Source: Pisolithus tinctorius (lineage: Eukaryota > Basidiomycota > Agaricomycetes > Boletales > Pisolithaceae). From it: a stretch of DNA of 64,000 nt. The stretch lies in NCBI GenBank assembly GCA_024663395.1, contig JANFAH010000001.1, positions 3,162,001 through 3,226,000 of the forward strand, in the 5' to 3' direction. Each line of letters opens with the position of its first letter. Position 1 is the first letter of the stretch. A program made the translations under genes and the position numbers. Below the pieces are notes generated by a model. It was not told the origin of the DNA and made no database searches. It worked only from the letters and a program-made list of their open reading frames with translations. Positions 12,563 to 24,253 of the stretch are shown here, piece by piece.

Positions 12563-12633
12563 TGCATTAAGAGGGAATCGAACCCCCGGCGGGTCGATGG
12601 CAACGACCCAGGTTACCACTACCCCATTAATGC
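12563..12633 (-). tRNA. tRNA-Gly (anticodon GCC), copy A
   Basis: The 71 nt sequence folds as a standard tRNA: a 7 bp acceptor GCATTAA/TTAATGC plus discriminator A, D-stem GGGT/ACCT, anticodon stem GGTCG/CGACC with loop TTGCCAT (anticodon GCC), a 4 nt variable loop, and T-stem GGGGG/CCCTC with loop TTCGATT. There is no intron. The internal B box GGTTCGATTCC is canonical. A run of T (A on the plus strand, 12543-12560) follows as an RNA polymerase III terminator. It is identical to the three other copies. Confidence 0.95.
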
Positions 12634-12750
12634 GATAATGCAAAAGGAGAAACTGACACAGATAAGCGAGACGTCTCCTGGATTATGTAACGCTCGCACT
12701 CGATGCGTACTTCATGGCTGGAATGACATTTTTGGGCCAAGAAGATTGTC

Positions 12751-12821
12751 GCATTAATGGGGTAGTGGTAACCTGGGTCGTTGCCATCGACCCGCCGGGG
12801 GTTCGATTCCCTCTTAATGCA
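12751..12821 (+). tRNA. tRNA-Gly (anticodon GCC), copy B
   Basis: Identical to copy A but in opposite orientation, 117 bp away, so the two 5' ends face each other. Loop TTGCCAT gives anticodon GCC. A TTTTT run about 15 bases after the 3' end can terminate polymerase III. The 5' flank ends in TC directly before the first base, as in the other copies. Confidence 0.95.
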
Positions 12822-12966
12822 ATTGATGCGTTTGCTTTTTGGCTTTTCTCATACTTCCTTTTTGCGACACCTTGGGATGTGGATGACCACCATCATTCAA
12901 GAAGGATATGTAGATATGTGCTCAAGCAGATGGACTAGCTACAGGTATGTCTGGACGTTTGTCCTA

Positions 12967-13945
12967 TCATGTATAGAATTTCCTGTTCAAATTGGGGCCA
13001 AAGAGATCCACTCGAATCTCCGGAAGCATCTGAATGATATAACGGGGTCAGCGTGTTGAATTTTCAACGCGACGTCCAGCGTACCTTGTCCTCGAGTAGT
13101 CTCAAGCGTTCATCTAACGTGTTGTCGATTGTTATCCGCTTGTTACCGCTGGCCAATTTAATACCACCGGCACTAAAGAAACAGCATCTCTAAACTTCCA
13201 ACGCTTAGGGGACCATTTATACACATGAGCGCACCTGTTATCCTCCAGTGTCCCTTGGACGTCAAACGATACTTGCTGCCCACTCAGCTGAGTATATGTC
13301 TCGGAAGCAGCAGCCCCTGCGCTCCGTACGAGTTCTACATCAGCCGGGCGGGCAATAAGGATCACTTTTGGCTCCATGAGTTGGAGGTAGCCTTGCAAGA
13401 CGGCACCTTCCAAGAATTGAGAGTACCGTCCTTCGTCCTCTGCAAACTTTGAGATCTCCTCCCGTGCAGTGGCAAACAGCTCTTGTAGCTGCTCCTCTCT
13501 TTTATGGAGAATCTTCAAACGTGATTTATTGGTAAGGTTGGACTGGGCACTGCGGCGCATATTTAGTTGTGATCGAATTGGTATGAGTGACCACGTACAT
13601 TTTCTGTGCGGTCTCGACGCCCTTGCGCTTCTTTTCATACTGGGCGTCGATGGCTTGCTGTTCTTGCTTCACGAGTTTAGCCTACTCTCGTCCGGTCATA
13701 GGATTGCCCCACGGTCAGCTTGTTCGGACTGCGCACGCGAGATGGAGAATACCTTCTCGATAGCAAACTCTTCGTCTGCCTTCAACTTAATCTCTCGTGC
13801 CTTCTCCATCGCCTCCTGCCTGATGAAGGCCACCTGCACGTATCAATCCACAGTCAGACATGAAACTGAGGCGATCAGTGCAAACGCGTACCATCTTGTT
13901 CATCTCGCTCAATACTTCATCATCGTTGAGTGGTCTGGAAGTCAT
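12967..13945 (-). CDS. VMA4: V-type proton ATPase subunit E
   Basis: Peripheral-stalk subunit of the vacuolar H+-ATPase, linking the cytosolic V1 sector to the membrane sector. Six exons can be traced by frame: MTSRPLNDDEVLSEMNKM; VAFIRQEAMEKAREIKLKA and on; KLVKQEQQAIDAQYEKKRKG; IAQSNLTNKSRLKILHKREE to the TLEDN block; AGGIKLASGNKRITIDNTLD and DERLRLLEDK; and MLPEIRVDLFGPNLNRKFYT followed by TGA. The long charged N-terminal helix and the C-terminal LDERLRLLEDxMLPEIR block are hallmarks of the family. The length of about 225 residues is normal. It lies between tRNA-Gly copies B and C. Confidence 0.95.
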
Positions 13946-14306
13946 TTTAATTGTGGGATCGTCTATTGCCGCTCTGTTCCGGTTAGTCTCACAATGAGTA
14001 CGAAGCGTCCTGAACGGAACAACGGCAAGCGGACAATCCAGTCGCACGAACAGAGTCGACTGCCATATTTGGCTAACTACGCCAAACCTCTTCCAAATTT
14101 CGGTGCTTTCAAGAAGTGCGACAGCTGTTTCCACATTCTTTCAACCTCGCACCCGAGGTGCCGAGTGCCTATGTATTGAACCTCGTCGCTCTGATCAAAA
14201 GCAGGTACGATGAAGCCCTCCATAGGCATTACATCAATGGACGACACAAAGTAAAAATATAGCCTTAAATCTGTTCCCAGTGGAGCAAAAAAGAACGCGC
14301 ATCAAT
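13946..14306. other. intergenic, VMA4 upstream region
   Basis: This is the upstream side of VMA4. It ends at tRNA-Gly copy C, whose T-rich terminator lies at 14287-14293 (A-rich on the plus strand). No gene is seen. Confidence 0.5.
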
Positions 14307-14377
14307 TGCATTAAGAGGGAATCGAACCCCCGGCGGGTCGATGGCAACGACCCAGGTTACCACTACCCCATTAATGC
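14307..14377 (-). tRNA. tRNA-Gly (anticodon GCC), copy C
   Basis: Same 71 nt sequence and cloverleaf as copies A and B. Reading on the minus strand, a short spacer resembling the downstream flank of copy B (both contain ATTGATGCG) precedes a TTTTTT terminator. This suggests that B and C arose by a duplication that included a few flanking bases. Confidence 0.95.
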
Positions 14378-14889
14378 GACGAAAAGTGTCGGAACATCTC
14401 CTAACTCGGATACTTGTGCCTGGATGCGTGTACGGTTGTCGTCGGAAGCACTGAGCATGCTAAATACGCTGGTTTCGGGTGGCCAGGTGGGGTACGAATC
14501 TATCAGTGGCATCAGGCATGTTCTGCCGATTGGAGACGTCGAGCACGTGATTTGCTATTATCTGTGACGTTTCAGTGCATGGCAGGCGTTCCGCCGTGAA
14601 CAAGTGCCGCTGCCCGGTCACCTGAGGACCGTCCGGTATTTATGCAGGCGGTGATTTGGACACTCGTTCTTATATTTAAGCAAATCTGTCTGCGAAAGTA
14701 AGTCCCAGACTAGTGACCTTCTCTGCTTTTGAACCTTGCGTGCAACTATCCGTCCCGCGCTGGCCGTGCTGCACGTCTACTGTAGCGGAAAACCTTGTGG
14801 TGGTGGCCGTGGAGCCTCCAACATTACTGGAAACTATCGTGAAGTGGCAAGACAGCAATTGCTAGCCTTGCATTAGCACCAAGAGGAAC
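14378..14889. other. intergenic, upstream of the fucosidase gene
   Basis: No gene is seen. A TATA-like TTATATTTAA lies near 14669-14678, about 210 bp before the first in-frame ATG of the GH95 gene. A missing first exon coding a signal peptide could lie here, but none is convincing. Confidence 0.4.
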
Positions 14890-17800
14890 ATGGACTCGCC
14901 GATTGCATTACTCGGGGGTCGCCCCTGGGCAGTCATTCTCCCGCTATTCCGCTTAATACGTCGCGTCCTACCCCAGGACATCCAATTGTGGCTGAGTCAA
15001 ATCTCCTGCATACTTTCTATATCAACATGCGCTTCGGTAATTCGTTTTGCCCCTTCCGGCTTCCCAGATTCCGGTAATGGCCTCTGGTATACTTCTCCGG
15101 GTACGAAATGGGCGCATGATCTACTCCCAATTGGGAACGGACATTTGGCTGGTATATCCCTTCCCGTCTACCCTATATCTGCACCTGAACCATGGTCGTC
15201 TTGTAGCCATGCTTCCGGGAGGGACAACTCAGGAGTCGATCCAACTTAACATCGAGTCCCTGTGGTCTGGCGGACCGTTTCAAGATCCTGTACGTGTTCA
15301 TCTATCGTACAACTATCCTCCTTGAGAATCTGTCAGCGTTTACTGACGTGGCTTGCAGACTTACAACGGTGGCAATAACTTGCCTTCACAGCGAACTCAA
15401 CTAGCCGAGGACATGCAGAGGATTCGTCAAACTATCTTCTCTAGTCCAAGTGGTACCATTGACAGTGAGTCTTAACTTATCCATTCATGACACAAAATCA
15501 TGCGACATTCTGCTATGAAGACATTGCCGAGATTATGACACCTGCGGGTGCCTATGGTACGTGGATGCAGTTCATCACGGGACGATTTCAAAGTTCCGTC
15601 TCCATGGTCTTCTCAGGATCGTACGCGGGAGCGGGATACATACTTGTAACAATGAATACAACCGGCCTAGTATCTGGATATGTGAGGTGGCTTGACCTTG
15701 ATACAGCTGTTCAGCGTACCATGTGGTCGCAAAAGGGTGTCCATTTTGTTAGGTACATTTCTTGCCTTCCACAAGAGACATTTACTATACATAGAGTCGA
15801 CAGGGAGTCTTTCTGTTCCCATCCTTTGCAAGCCTGCGTTCAGCACATCAACACCACGGCATCGACTCTCCCAACACTAACTTATGCTTACTCCGTTGCT
15901 GCTGAGACAGGGCTCCCCTTACCGAACATAACCTGCTTCGACAGCTCAACCCTACGTATCAGGAACGTTATCTTAGATCCCGGTATGCTCTACGAAATCC
16001 TTGTTCGTGTCGAGGCTCCAGGTGGCAAGATATCGTGCACTGCTAATGCTAGTTCAAGTCCATCTAATGCCACACTTATCGTGACCCATGCATCGGAAGC
16101 ATGGGTCACCTGGTTCGGGGATACGGATTACGACATAGCAGCTGGAGATTCCACTTCCAACTTTTCTTTCCAGGGACCCGACCCCCACAACAACCTCATC
16201 GATCTCATGTCCTCTGTATATGCAAACACTGATTCATATACCTCCATTCTCGATGCCCATATTTCGGACTATGTATCACTTACGGACAGGTTTTCTATCT
16301 CATTGGGTCAGACCCCGGACTTCAAAACGCCTACAGATCAGATCGTTGCGTCATACCGAAGCCATATTGGCAATCCCTATTTGGAATGGCTTCTATTCAA
16401 TTATGGAAGATATCTATTGGTTAGTAGCGCTAGAGGTATTTTGCCTGCAAACTTGCAGGGCAAATGGGCAGATGCGCATTCTAATGCTTGGGGCTCTGGT
16501 AAGATTCATATCGGTTCCTTTTCCTAAATGATCAGCGATGCATCTCACTACTACAGACTACCGTGAGTGGCGCGGTTTGTGATATATGTTCGGTACTAAG
16601 CCAGTTATTAGACTCGAATATCAACATCCAGATGAACTATTGGTTTGCTGAGATGGCCAATCTAGACGTCACAAGATCACTCTTCGATTATTTTGAGGTT
16701 GACTCTCCGTCTTTCCCGAAAACTGCCTGAGAACTTACTTCTAGGCAGAATACATGGGTGCCACGCGGTAGATACACCGCGGAAATCCTGTACAATGTCA
16801 GTCGTGGATGGGTCACACATAATGAAGTAGGTCAGCTTGGTATACGACCGCGACAGTCTTTGACACAATTTCGATCTAGATGAATGTAAGACGTTCTCGT
16901 TCAACATGTTGAGTTACGTTCATTGTTGTGGTGTCACAGATCTTTGGGCATACTGGCATGAAGTTGTCAGGAAATTCCGCTCTGTGGGCTAACTATCCGG
17001 GTACGATAGTCCTGTATTATCACACATGAAAGTCGTACTGAAGTTCGCTGAAGAATCCAACGCTTGGATGGTTGGTTGGCATCCCTTCTTAGCGGGTTGA
17101 CAGTGGTCCACTGATCCTGACCCTAGATGATCCACATCTGGGATCACTTAGATTATACCAATGATGTTAAGTGGTGGAGGCGTCAAGGATGGCCCCTGCT
17201 CAAGGTAAGTCAATGCGCGTGTCGCGTTATATGGATTGCTTAACCGTGTTTAGGGTGCCGCGAGCTTCCATCTGGAGAAGCTCGTTGAGGATTTGCACTT
17301 CAATGACACCACTCTTGTAACTGTACCCTGCAACTCACCAGAGCAAACTCCGATTACCTTTGGTATGTTCTGGATCGAGTTGCCTCATCATATAGCGTGA
17401 TTCCGACCTGGACAGGGTGTGCGCACTCTCAGCAACTGATCTGGCAAATGTTTAATGCAGTCGAAAAGGGTTTTGTTATCGCTGGCGACAGCGACATCGG
17501 CTTCCTCGATGGTATGCGTGCGATTGTTGTTTTTGAGATAGTGACTGACCCGTAACAGCCATTCGCACAAGCAGAGAGAAGATGGACATGGGCCTCCGGA
17601 TCGGGCGATGGGGTCAGCTCCAAGGTTAGCTGTTCTCGGGTTCACGATAATACCGTCACATCCTTGGCTCAACTATGGTTATAGAGTGGAAGGTAGATAT
17701 AGACCAACCGACAGATACCCATCGCCACCTCAGTCATTTGATAGGAGTATGAATTTCACTAGCAGATGCAGACATCAGTCGACTAAACATACTGATAGTT

Positions 17801-18531
17801 ATATCCGGGATATGCCATCGCCTCGTATTCCCCTTCCTTGCAGGGTGGTCTGACCGTCGGTGGAACGTTCATGAATTATACAAAGAAGCAGGTTCTCGAC
17901 GCTGCGGAAATCAGTCTTATTCATAGAGGTAATGGGACTGGACCGGATGCTGATGCAGGCTGGGAGAAAGTTTGGAGGGCTGCTGCTTGGGCACAGCTTG
18001 GCAATGGAACCGAGTTTTACAAGGAATTGACTGTATGTTGTTCTTTTGCTTCCTATGGCAAGCCATTAACGTCCGTTGTTCAGTATGCCATAGAGAGGAA
18101 TTTCGCACAGAATTTGTTTTCGCTGTATACCTATGGATCGACAATCTTCCAAATTGATGCGAATTTCGGATATCCGGCTGCAGTGCTCGTGAGTCTCTAC
18201 TTCGCAAGCAAATCACTTCAACGAATCTGATGACTTGCCCAAGAACGCATTGATACAGGCACCGGATGTAGCCAGCATGAGTATCCCTCTTGAAGTCACC
18301 CTTCTCCCTGCATTGCCTCTAAGTTGGTCGTCTGGCTCGGTCAGAGGCGCGCGAATACGTGGTGGGATCACGCTCGATCTCTCATGGAAACGTGGGAAAC
18401 CCAATATGGCAAAGTTCACTGTCGACGATGACGTTGCTGGTCAGGTGAGGGATGTCAATGTGAACTATGCCGGTCGTGTAGTTGGGCGATTCAGGAGTAA
18501 TCCCGGGACAATCAAGAACATTCGATTTTGA
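14890..18531 (+). CDS. GH95 family alpha-L-fucosidase
   Basis: Inverting alpha-L-fucosidase that releases terminal fucose, probably extracellular. The domain starts at [20 protein letters not shown] and follows the family order to QIDANFG and the all-beta C-terminal part ending NIRF. Expected catalytic residues are present: the Asn pair of NIN (16617-16625), the general-acid Glu in SPEQ (codon 17341-17343) and the Asp in QIDANFG (codon 18156-18158). More than ten introns cut it. Two exons are only 6 nt: 16557-16562, giving DYH before [10 protein letters not shown], and 16880-16885, giving MN before IFGHTGMK. Both are needed to match the conserved protein. The N terminus is uncertain: the in-frame ATG at 14890 gives a roughly 60-residue leader that is not a clear signal peptide, and an upstream exon may be missing. 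No stop or frameshift was found in the parts checked. Confidence 0.88.
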
Positions 18532-18623
18532 TGAATCTTAAGTGGTTTGCTGTGAATATTAGTACTACGACGCTGTTTGCATTCACGGCGGTTTGTATAG
18601 CATAAAAGAAGACATACGTCATC

Positions 18624-18694
18624 GCATTAATGGGGTAGTGGTAACCTGGGTCGTTGCCATCGACCCGCCGGGGGTTCGATTCCCTCTTAATGCA
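18624..18694 (+). tRNA. tRNA-Gly (anticodon GCC), copy D
   Basis: Fourth identical 71 nt copy, 92 bp after the fucosidase stop on the same strand. The TTTTTT following the 3' A directly is a strong polymerase III terminator. Confidence 0.95.
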
Positions 18695-20236
18695 TTTTTT
18701 CTTCTTCTTTGGTCTCACACGAGACTAATTCATACATTCTATTGCTCTTAGCACTACAAAAGGGGGACATGGTGATCAAATATGTAGGCATACTCGCAAC
18801 TACATCTAGGAGAAGTAAAGTTGTTTTTTTTCTGCCATCCATCTCCGTCTCTAACCAGGTTCGTCTAAACATATTGCGAGTGCTGGAAAACTCGGACCTC
18901 GGGGCGTTATTAGTTGATAGTTCCCAGCTTACTAATCAAGTATCTTTCCATCATCACCCTGACTTGGCCCCGGTAGCACGAAATGTGCGACACTTCACAG
19001 GTGAGAGGAGGCACGGGGTTGGCCCCCAGCCCTGATCAACCCGTGTCGCTGCCACCCGGACTATTTGAGGCCTTACGGAGGCCACCGGCGCGGAATTCCA
19101 CCGCTCGGAGTCTTCAAGATTTTGATAGCGGTGTAATGGATGTGTGCAGTACGGATGTCACGAGACAAGGAGTGTTGAAGAATAAATACGACCTCACATG
19201 CCCCCGTACTGGATGCGGATCTATAATTCTGAAGAGCGACGTGGGGATGTGGGTGGAAGGGGCCGGTGTAGAAGTGAGGAAGCTGTATTATTCCTCGTGT
19301 ATATTTTCACACTATTCTAGATGGACGACCCTAACAGGCCCCTGCACCCGGAACTTACTCCGCTTCCACTGCCACCTGCTACTGTTCACTGGTGGCTAAT
19401 TACGCCATCTCCGATGGAGTTTGAGAACATTGGTTTCACTCGAACCGTCCGATCCAACGTCGGAGAAACGTCAGGTACGCAGTTCTCGAAGACTTTCCTT
19501 TAATCGCCGAAAACCCTGTTGTAAGGCCCTACGAAGAAACTTAAATTTCTCATCTGTGCCGAGTGCGATTTAGGTCCCCTTGGCTGGACTGAAGAGGGCG
19601 GGAAAGAATTTTGGCTTGCATGTTCAAGGGTGAAATACAATATACAGTGATATAAGCTACCACTACGCAATGCGAAAGGTGGGTTCTTAGTGTGGTTTTC
19701 TGGATATCAACAATTTGTACAATCACCTACTGACACATAAAATCACGTTATTTCTGATGTCGCCATTCCTCCGAAGTTCACCCCAAGTCAAAACTACATA
19801 CACTGGGAGTACGACATAGTAGGATAATTGTCTTATGTCGATTATATCGAGCAAACCTAGATCGCAATCTTGGCTGCTGTATGGATTAATATTTGTTGCT
19901 GTACGGAGTGGTTACCTAACGAGCTGGAGTCCGGAGTGCTCACAAAGGCTCGTAGTTGCCAGCAATGGCGTTCCTCCCACGAAACTACAGCTCCTGACCC
20001 GTAAAACTGAAAGCAAATGGAAAGGTCAGATAGATATCGATACTAAATTTATACAGGTGCCGCACGTCCTAGGACGCGGGCGTATCACACATGGAGGGCA
20101 GTCGTATGGCTCCATCCCTATCGGAGACATATCGAGCGGAATTGTTGGAAAGCATCTCAGGATACTCAAGACAAGTACCGAGTACTGGAGGTAGTTGTTG
20201 TCAATTCTAGGTGGATCCCACTTCATACGCCATGAG
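18695..20236. other. gene-free stretch
   Basis: Several frames of 60-140 codons occur, but none carries a domain motif or splice chain, and composition is even. No repeats were noticed. Confidence 0.45.
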
Positions 20237-20243
20237 TATATAA
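20237..20243 (+). promoter_or_regulatory. TATA box of the seven-helix membrane protein gene
   Basis: TATATAA lies 55 bp upstream of the ATG at 20298, a usual distance for a fungal core promoter. Confidence 0.5.
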
Positions 20244-20297
20244 GATGGGAGGCTCCCTGCCAGCAGCTTGACTCGTCCACATTGCCTTCCCGCCATC

Positions 20298-21543
20298 ATG
20301 GCTAACGCAGATCCACTGTGGCAAAACTCCCTTTATATTGGCAATATATTGAGTACCATCCTCTATGGTACGCCACCTCATTTCGCTGCAACCCAGCCTA
20401 CCATTGATTGCTTCCCGAAGGTATTGAGCTAAGCTTATACTGTCAGACAATGCGGGCCCTGGGTTGTTCTGCGACGGGGTCTCGGGACTCCCTCTCACAC
20501 CATACCGTGATGATCTATCGTTGCTTCAGCAGTCTGTTCCTATTCCTCGTCAGCATCTTCGTGCTGGTGGAAGCAATCTTCGGACAGCAAATGTGGATCA
20601 TCCACTATGGATATGTTGGGGGCATGGCACAGCTTTATGTTGACCAGTCTTCCGTATGGTATCAGATTCTGGGCCTGATGGCCATAGTTTTGTTGCAACT
20701 AAGCAGTGATGCATTGCTTGTACGTACCTTGGTCGATTGTCTGACAGTCGGAACTGAACTTTCGAAAGATCTATCGTCTTCATGTTCTCTGGAAAAGAAT
20801 ATGGGTTCTTGTTTTACCTTGTATACTATGGGTGGGAACAGTTGGTGAGCTCACTTCTTCCTCCCCACGCATTTCTGTCTTGACCTGTTGTCCATCCAGT
20901 TTTGGGAGCGCTTTTTTGCTCGTACTGTGCTGCCCAGCATGGTAACATATTTGCCGGAGACGCCGCACTTATAGCCATCGCTTACTACGCAGTGTCAATC
21001 GCTCTGAACCTCCTGGTCACGTCGATGCTATGTGGCCAGATGTTGACCATTGGACGGAAGAGCCACAGACAATATGGCTCTGTTACTTCGTGGAAATATT
21101 TCAATGCCGCATCGGTGATCATCGAGTCTGCTCTGCCATGCACAGCGGTCGGGATAGCATTCCTCGTGACCTTCGCACTCGATAGCGGGGTTTCTGTGGC
21201 GTTCCTTTCTCTATACGTGATGTTAACTGTGAGCTACTGCATTCTCGGGGAATGGCGCTCATGAACTAAAGATCCTCCCAAGTGTGTGTCTCCTCAGATG
21301 CTGATCCTCCATGCGGCGCAGGGAACCTCTTATGACCTTGAGCGGAAGTCTATAGTAGGGGTTTTAACGCCTTCTGCTTCTCCGATGAGGCCACGGCCGC
21401 CGACTTTGAGCACGTCAAACCTGAGCAGGTCACGGATGAAAGAAGATATATCGCCTCCCCCTCTGACGCCAAGTTTGTTCCTGAAGCATGACTTTCCCGC
21501 CAATGCAGAATTAATCCCCCCAAACCATTGCTATCTAGCTTGA
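20298..21543 (+). CDS. basidiomycete seven-helix integral membrane protein
   Basis: Member of a large, functionally uncharacterised family of plasma-membrane-like proteins expanded in mushrooms. It starts MANADPLWQNSLYIGNILST. Exon 1 splices in frame to IELSLYCQTM, then helices in FSSLFLFLVSIFVLVEAIFG, WYQILGLMAIVLLQLSSDALL, IYRLHVLWKRIWVLVLPCIL, VLGALFCSYC and AIAYYAVSIALNLLVTSMLC. The conserved SVIIESALPCTAVGI and MLILHAAQG segments follow. The C-terminal tail is about 70 residues, Ser/Pro-rich and cytoplasmic. The D-A-L-L-x-Y/I-R block after helix 3 and the I-E-S block are typical of the family. No enzymatic residue is evident, so no function is proposed. About five exons; the intron before MLILHAAQG has two possible 3' sites. 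Confidence 0.8.
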
Positions 21544-22172
21544 GTGTATTACGAGTCTATGTACCACAAGCATGCACAAGGATGTCTCAATGCTGCCGGC
21601 ATGTCTAACATCCAGGGAAACCTTGGATCTTAATCAACCGTCGGGTCTTAGGAATCTGCAAGTACAGTCGACTCCCTTATAACCCATACCCATTCGGGAT
21701 AGGCCATAGGGTATGGGGTATGAGAGAGTATGGGAATTTGGGAAGTGGAAAAATGTATGGGTTATGAGGGAGTCGACTGTAGTCAAATTTTCACATAGGT
21801 GACTTCTATTCAGAGAATGAGCGAGCAGATCCACATAGCAAGACATCTTGCTTTGTCTTACTCTGGCTCCCTCGTTACCTTTTATAGGGTCTCGGATTTG
21901 CTTGTAATCGTGTTGCTTGTAAGCGACATCTATGACTTCGACGTAACACCGATAATATTGTGTAAAAACCGGTACTAGCATGTGTTCGTTCCACATAATG
22001 AGAGGCGTAGATGGCCCGCGAGCATAACTACGAAAGAACACCGTCGTGAATATAAAAAAGATGAAGCGTGGAATGAATGTTATGGTGGGGAGGATACATG
22101 ATATGGCTACAAAGAAAATGTCGTTACCTTCGTCCGGTGCAACTATTCGTCTCGGGACTCGTATGCCTGCGA
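21544..22172. other. intergenic stretch holding a MITE
   Basis: Apart from the inverted-repeat element at 21665-21779, no gene is seen. The convergent genes on either side stop at 21543 and 22173. Confidence 0.5.
21665..21779. mobile_element. 115 bp MITE with pogo/Tc1-mariner-type terminal inverted repeats
   Basis: The left end CAGTCGACTCCCTTATAACC and the reverse complement of the right end (CAGTCGACTCCCTCATAACC) agree over about 25 bp with one mismatch. A TA dinucleotide flanks each end (21663-21664 and 21780-21781), as expected for a TA target-site duplication. The interior is short, rich in GTATGGG/CCCATAC words, and codes for nothing. CAGTCGA...TATAAC ends are typical of pogo/Fot1-like elements, so it is probably a deletion derivative moved by a transposase elsewhere. 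Confidence 0.85.
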
Positions 22173-24253
22173 TTAATTCTCAAACGCCCCCTCGATTAAG
22201 TCGTTCGCACTCCCCTTCGATTGTGCGCGGAGCTTAACATCCTTTGCTATCCTTGCACTCTCGCGGACCCATATTGCCCGGACTTCTTCCTCCCGCGGAT
22301 CCGTGACTTCAGCGTGAGAGTCGGCGACGCCTAAGCCACGAAGAACTTCGTCTATGCGCACGGTATCTGCAATACGGATATCTTGACCTGCTGCCGTACT
22401 CTTCGCCATCGCGCCGAATGATGTCGAGCGGCCAAACCCACGACGACCTGATTTAGACGGAGACGCGACAGCAGAACAGGACGTCGACGATGAGATGAGT
22501 CCAGAAGTCTCCAACACACCCAACAGATCTGCGAACTCGCTTCGAGAAACAGGGGTGAAGATATCATGCTCTGCGCGGGAGAGAATTGCAGTGTAGTAGG
22601 AGTGTATCTGAGCAAGATCGAGGCCAGCGGATTTGTTGGTGAGCCCCATTGAACCCAGACGCTTGACGGGGGTTTTAGGAGGGGAGGAGATAGAAAAAGC
22701 CAAGGGGAGAAAGGCCTCCATTCGCTTCGTGGCCAGGAGCATAGACAACAGAACAAGTCTGGCTTGCAACCCGAAACCGCGCACCTTGGTTACAATTTCG
22801 CTACTAGAAGATGAGGTTGTAGACGCCGCCGTTGGCATTACATTATTGCGGCGAGCGTCATTGGAGGGCAGATACGCTTTGAGGGCATCCAGAATGTGAG
22901 TAGGCGTGACCACGGGAACCGAGACCGCAAGGGGGTTTTCTTCAGCACTAGGACAAGGTGACGACACGGCCTTATCAATAGCGCCACGCAGAACACCAAA
23001 CAGCATCCTAACATCTCCGGTTTGTGATGCAACCTTCTTCGCCAACAACGTTAAGGTGGCCATAGGAAGGAACTTTTGTGCGCGTTTCTTAACCTCGTGA
23101 TCATTTTCAGGTTCGAACAACGAAGAGAGCCGGGCCTTCAGAACGTCCAGTAGCTGAGATGATGTGTATCCGCCAAAATGAAGAGTCGGGATTTCCGTGG
23201 TATCATCGCCCAACAAAGTTGTTGACGCAGTGAGTGTGTGGGTGTTGGCGATGCCGATGATGCGGAGAATTGCTGTATGTTTGCGCGCAAGTGAAAAAAT
23301 GGCCGAGAGCGACCGGCAAGAATTTGCGATGTGATCAAGCTCATCGAGGACGAGGAGACTATACATGTCCGTTAGACTGTCATCGGGCCAACCATCGAAG
23401 AAGAAAAGGTACCATCTTCTTTTCCTTGATGCAAGTAGGTCATCCAAAAGCGGCTTGAACTTCGCCTTTGCTTTCCTTGGGCTGCCCTTGAGGGGCTGAG
23501 ACACCACGAATGTGTCATGGAGGTGATCCCAGAGCGCATCTATGTTGCGGTAAGCCATGCAATTGACAGATATCACCTCGACATCGCAATCTTCCTCCAG
23601 TTCCTTAAGCACAGCATTCACGAGGGCGGTCTTGCCAGTACCGGGGGTTCCAGAAATGAAAAGGGATGGACATGTCGACTGCGACTCCCAAGACGAGGAA
23701 ATGAAATTTTTGATGGTTTCCCGTTCGGTCGCACGACCGGTTATGGACGAATTGTCGTTGCAGGTTGCACGAAGAAGGGCACGCGCGCGCGCGTGAATAG
23801 GAAGAAGGGTGGCGTGTGGAGTTGGTGGTGGAGTGGACAAAGCGAGGGCAGACATATCCGTCGTCGGCAGAGTTTGGATGTTGGACGTGGACGCATAGCG
23901 ACCTCTGTCTGCAAGGAGTCGTTGACGACAGCGGAACGGAACGCGTAGCGGTACTTACTGGTTCGAGCACGTGAAGGTGTGATCATCTCCGTGCTGGTTC
24001 GCCTTAGGGATGGAGGTGGACTCGTTGGAGACACAGCCGAGCCTTCGGTACGGAAGGGAGGGACGTTTTCCTTGTTGGATTCCCCGTCGAGAAGGGAGAG
24101 GGAAACACGGGCGCGTTTCGTTTTGGGTGTAAGGTCGGGAGTGGGCATGGCTTGTGAGCCTGCCTGGTCGACGGTGGACGCGACAGAGGCTGGCTTGCCA
24201 TCAGCCTGATGCGGTCGCTTGCCAAGCACAGAGGTCTGAGATCTCGTTCGCAT
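22173..24253 (-). CDS. CDC6: CDC6 replication-licensing AAA+ ATPase
   Basis: Loads the MCM helicase at origins with ORC in G1. Exon 1 (about 98 codons from 24253, MRTRSQTSVLGKRPH) splices after TPSRART to a long 3' part. The N-terminal tail is basic and disordered. It holds CDK sites (TPSR, TPKTK) and a KEN box (NKENVPP), consistent with phosphorylation and APC-dependent turnover. The AAA+ core has Walker A GTPGTGKT, Walker B LLVLDELD, sensor 1 GIANTHTL, sensor 2 TGDVRMLFGVLR and a C-terminal winged-helix part. A small in-frame intron lies just before Walker B: the stretch beginning WYLFFFDGWPDD reads through open but has splice ends. ORC1 was considered, but the short N terminus without a BAH domain favours CDC6. 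Confidence 0.9.

Noticed and set aside
12563..12821. Inverted tRNA pair as a terminal-inverted-repeat transposon
   Set aside because: The arms are exactly the tRNA gene and stop at its ends. No target duplication surrounds them.
23270..23458. CDC6 frame reading straight through WYLFFFDGWPDD
   Set aside because: The stretch is open by chance. It has donor GTACC, acceptor TAG and a normal intron length, and family members lack it, so it was treated as an intron.
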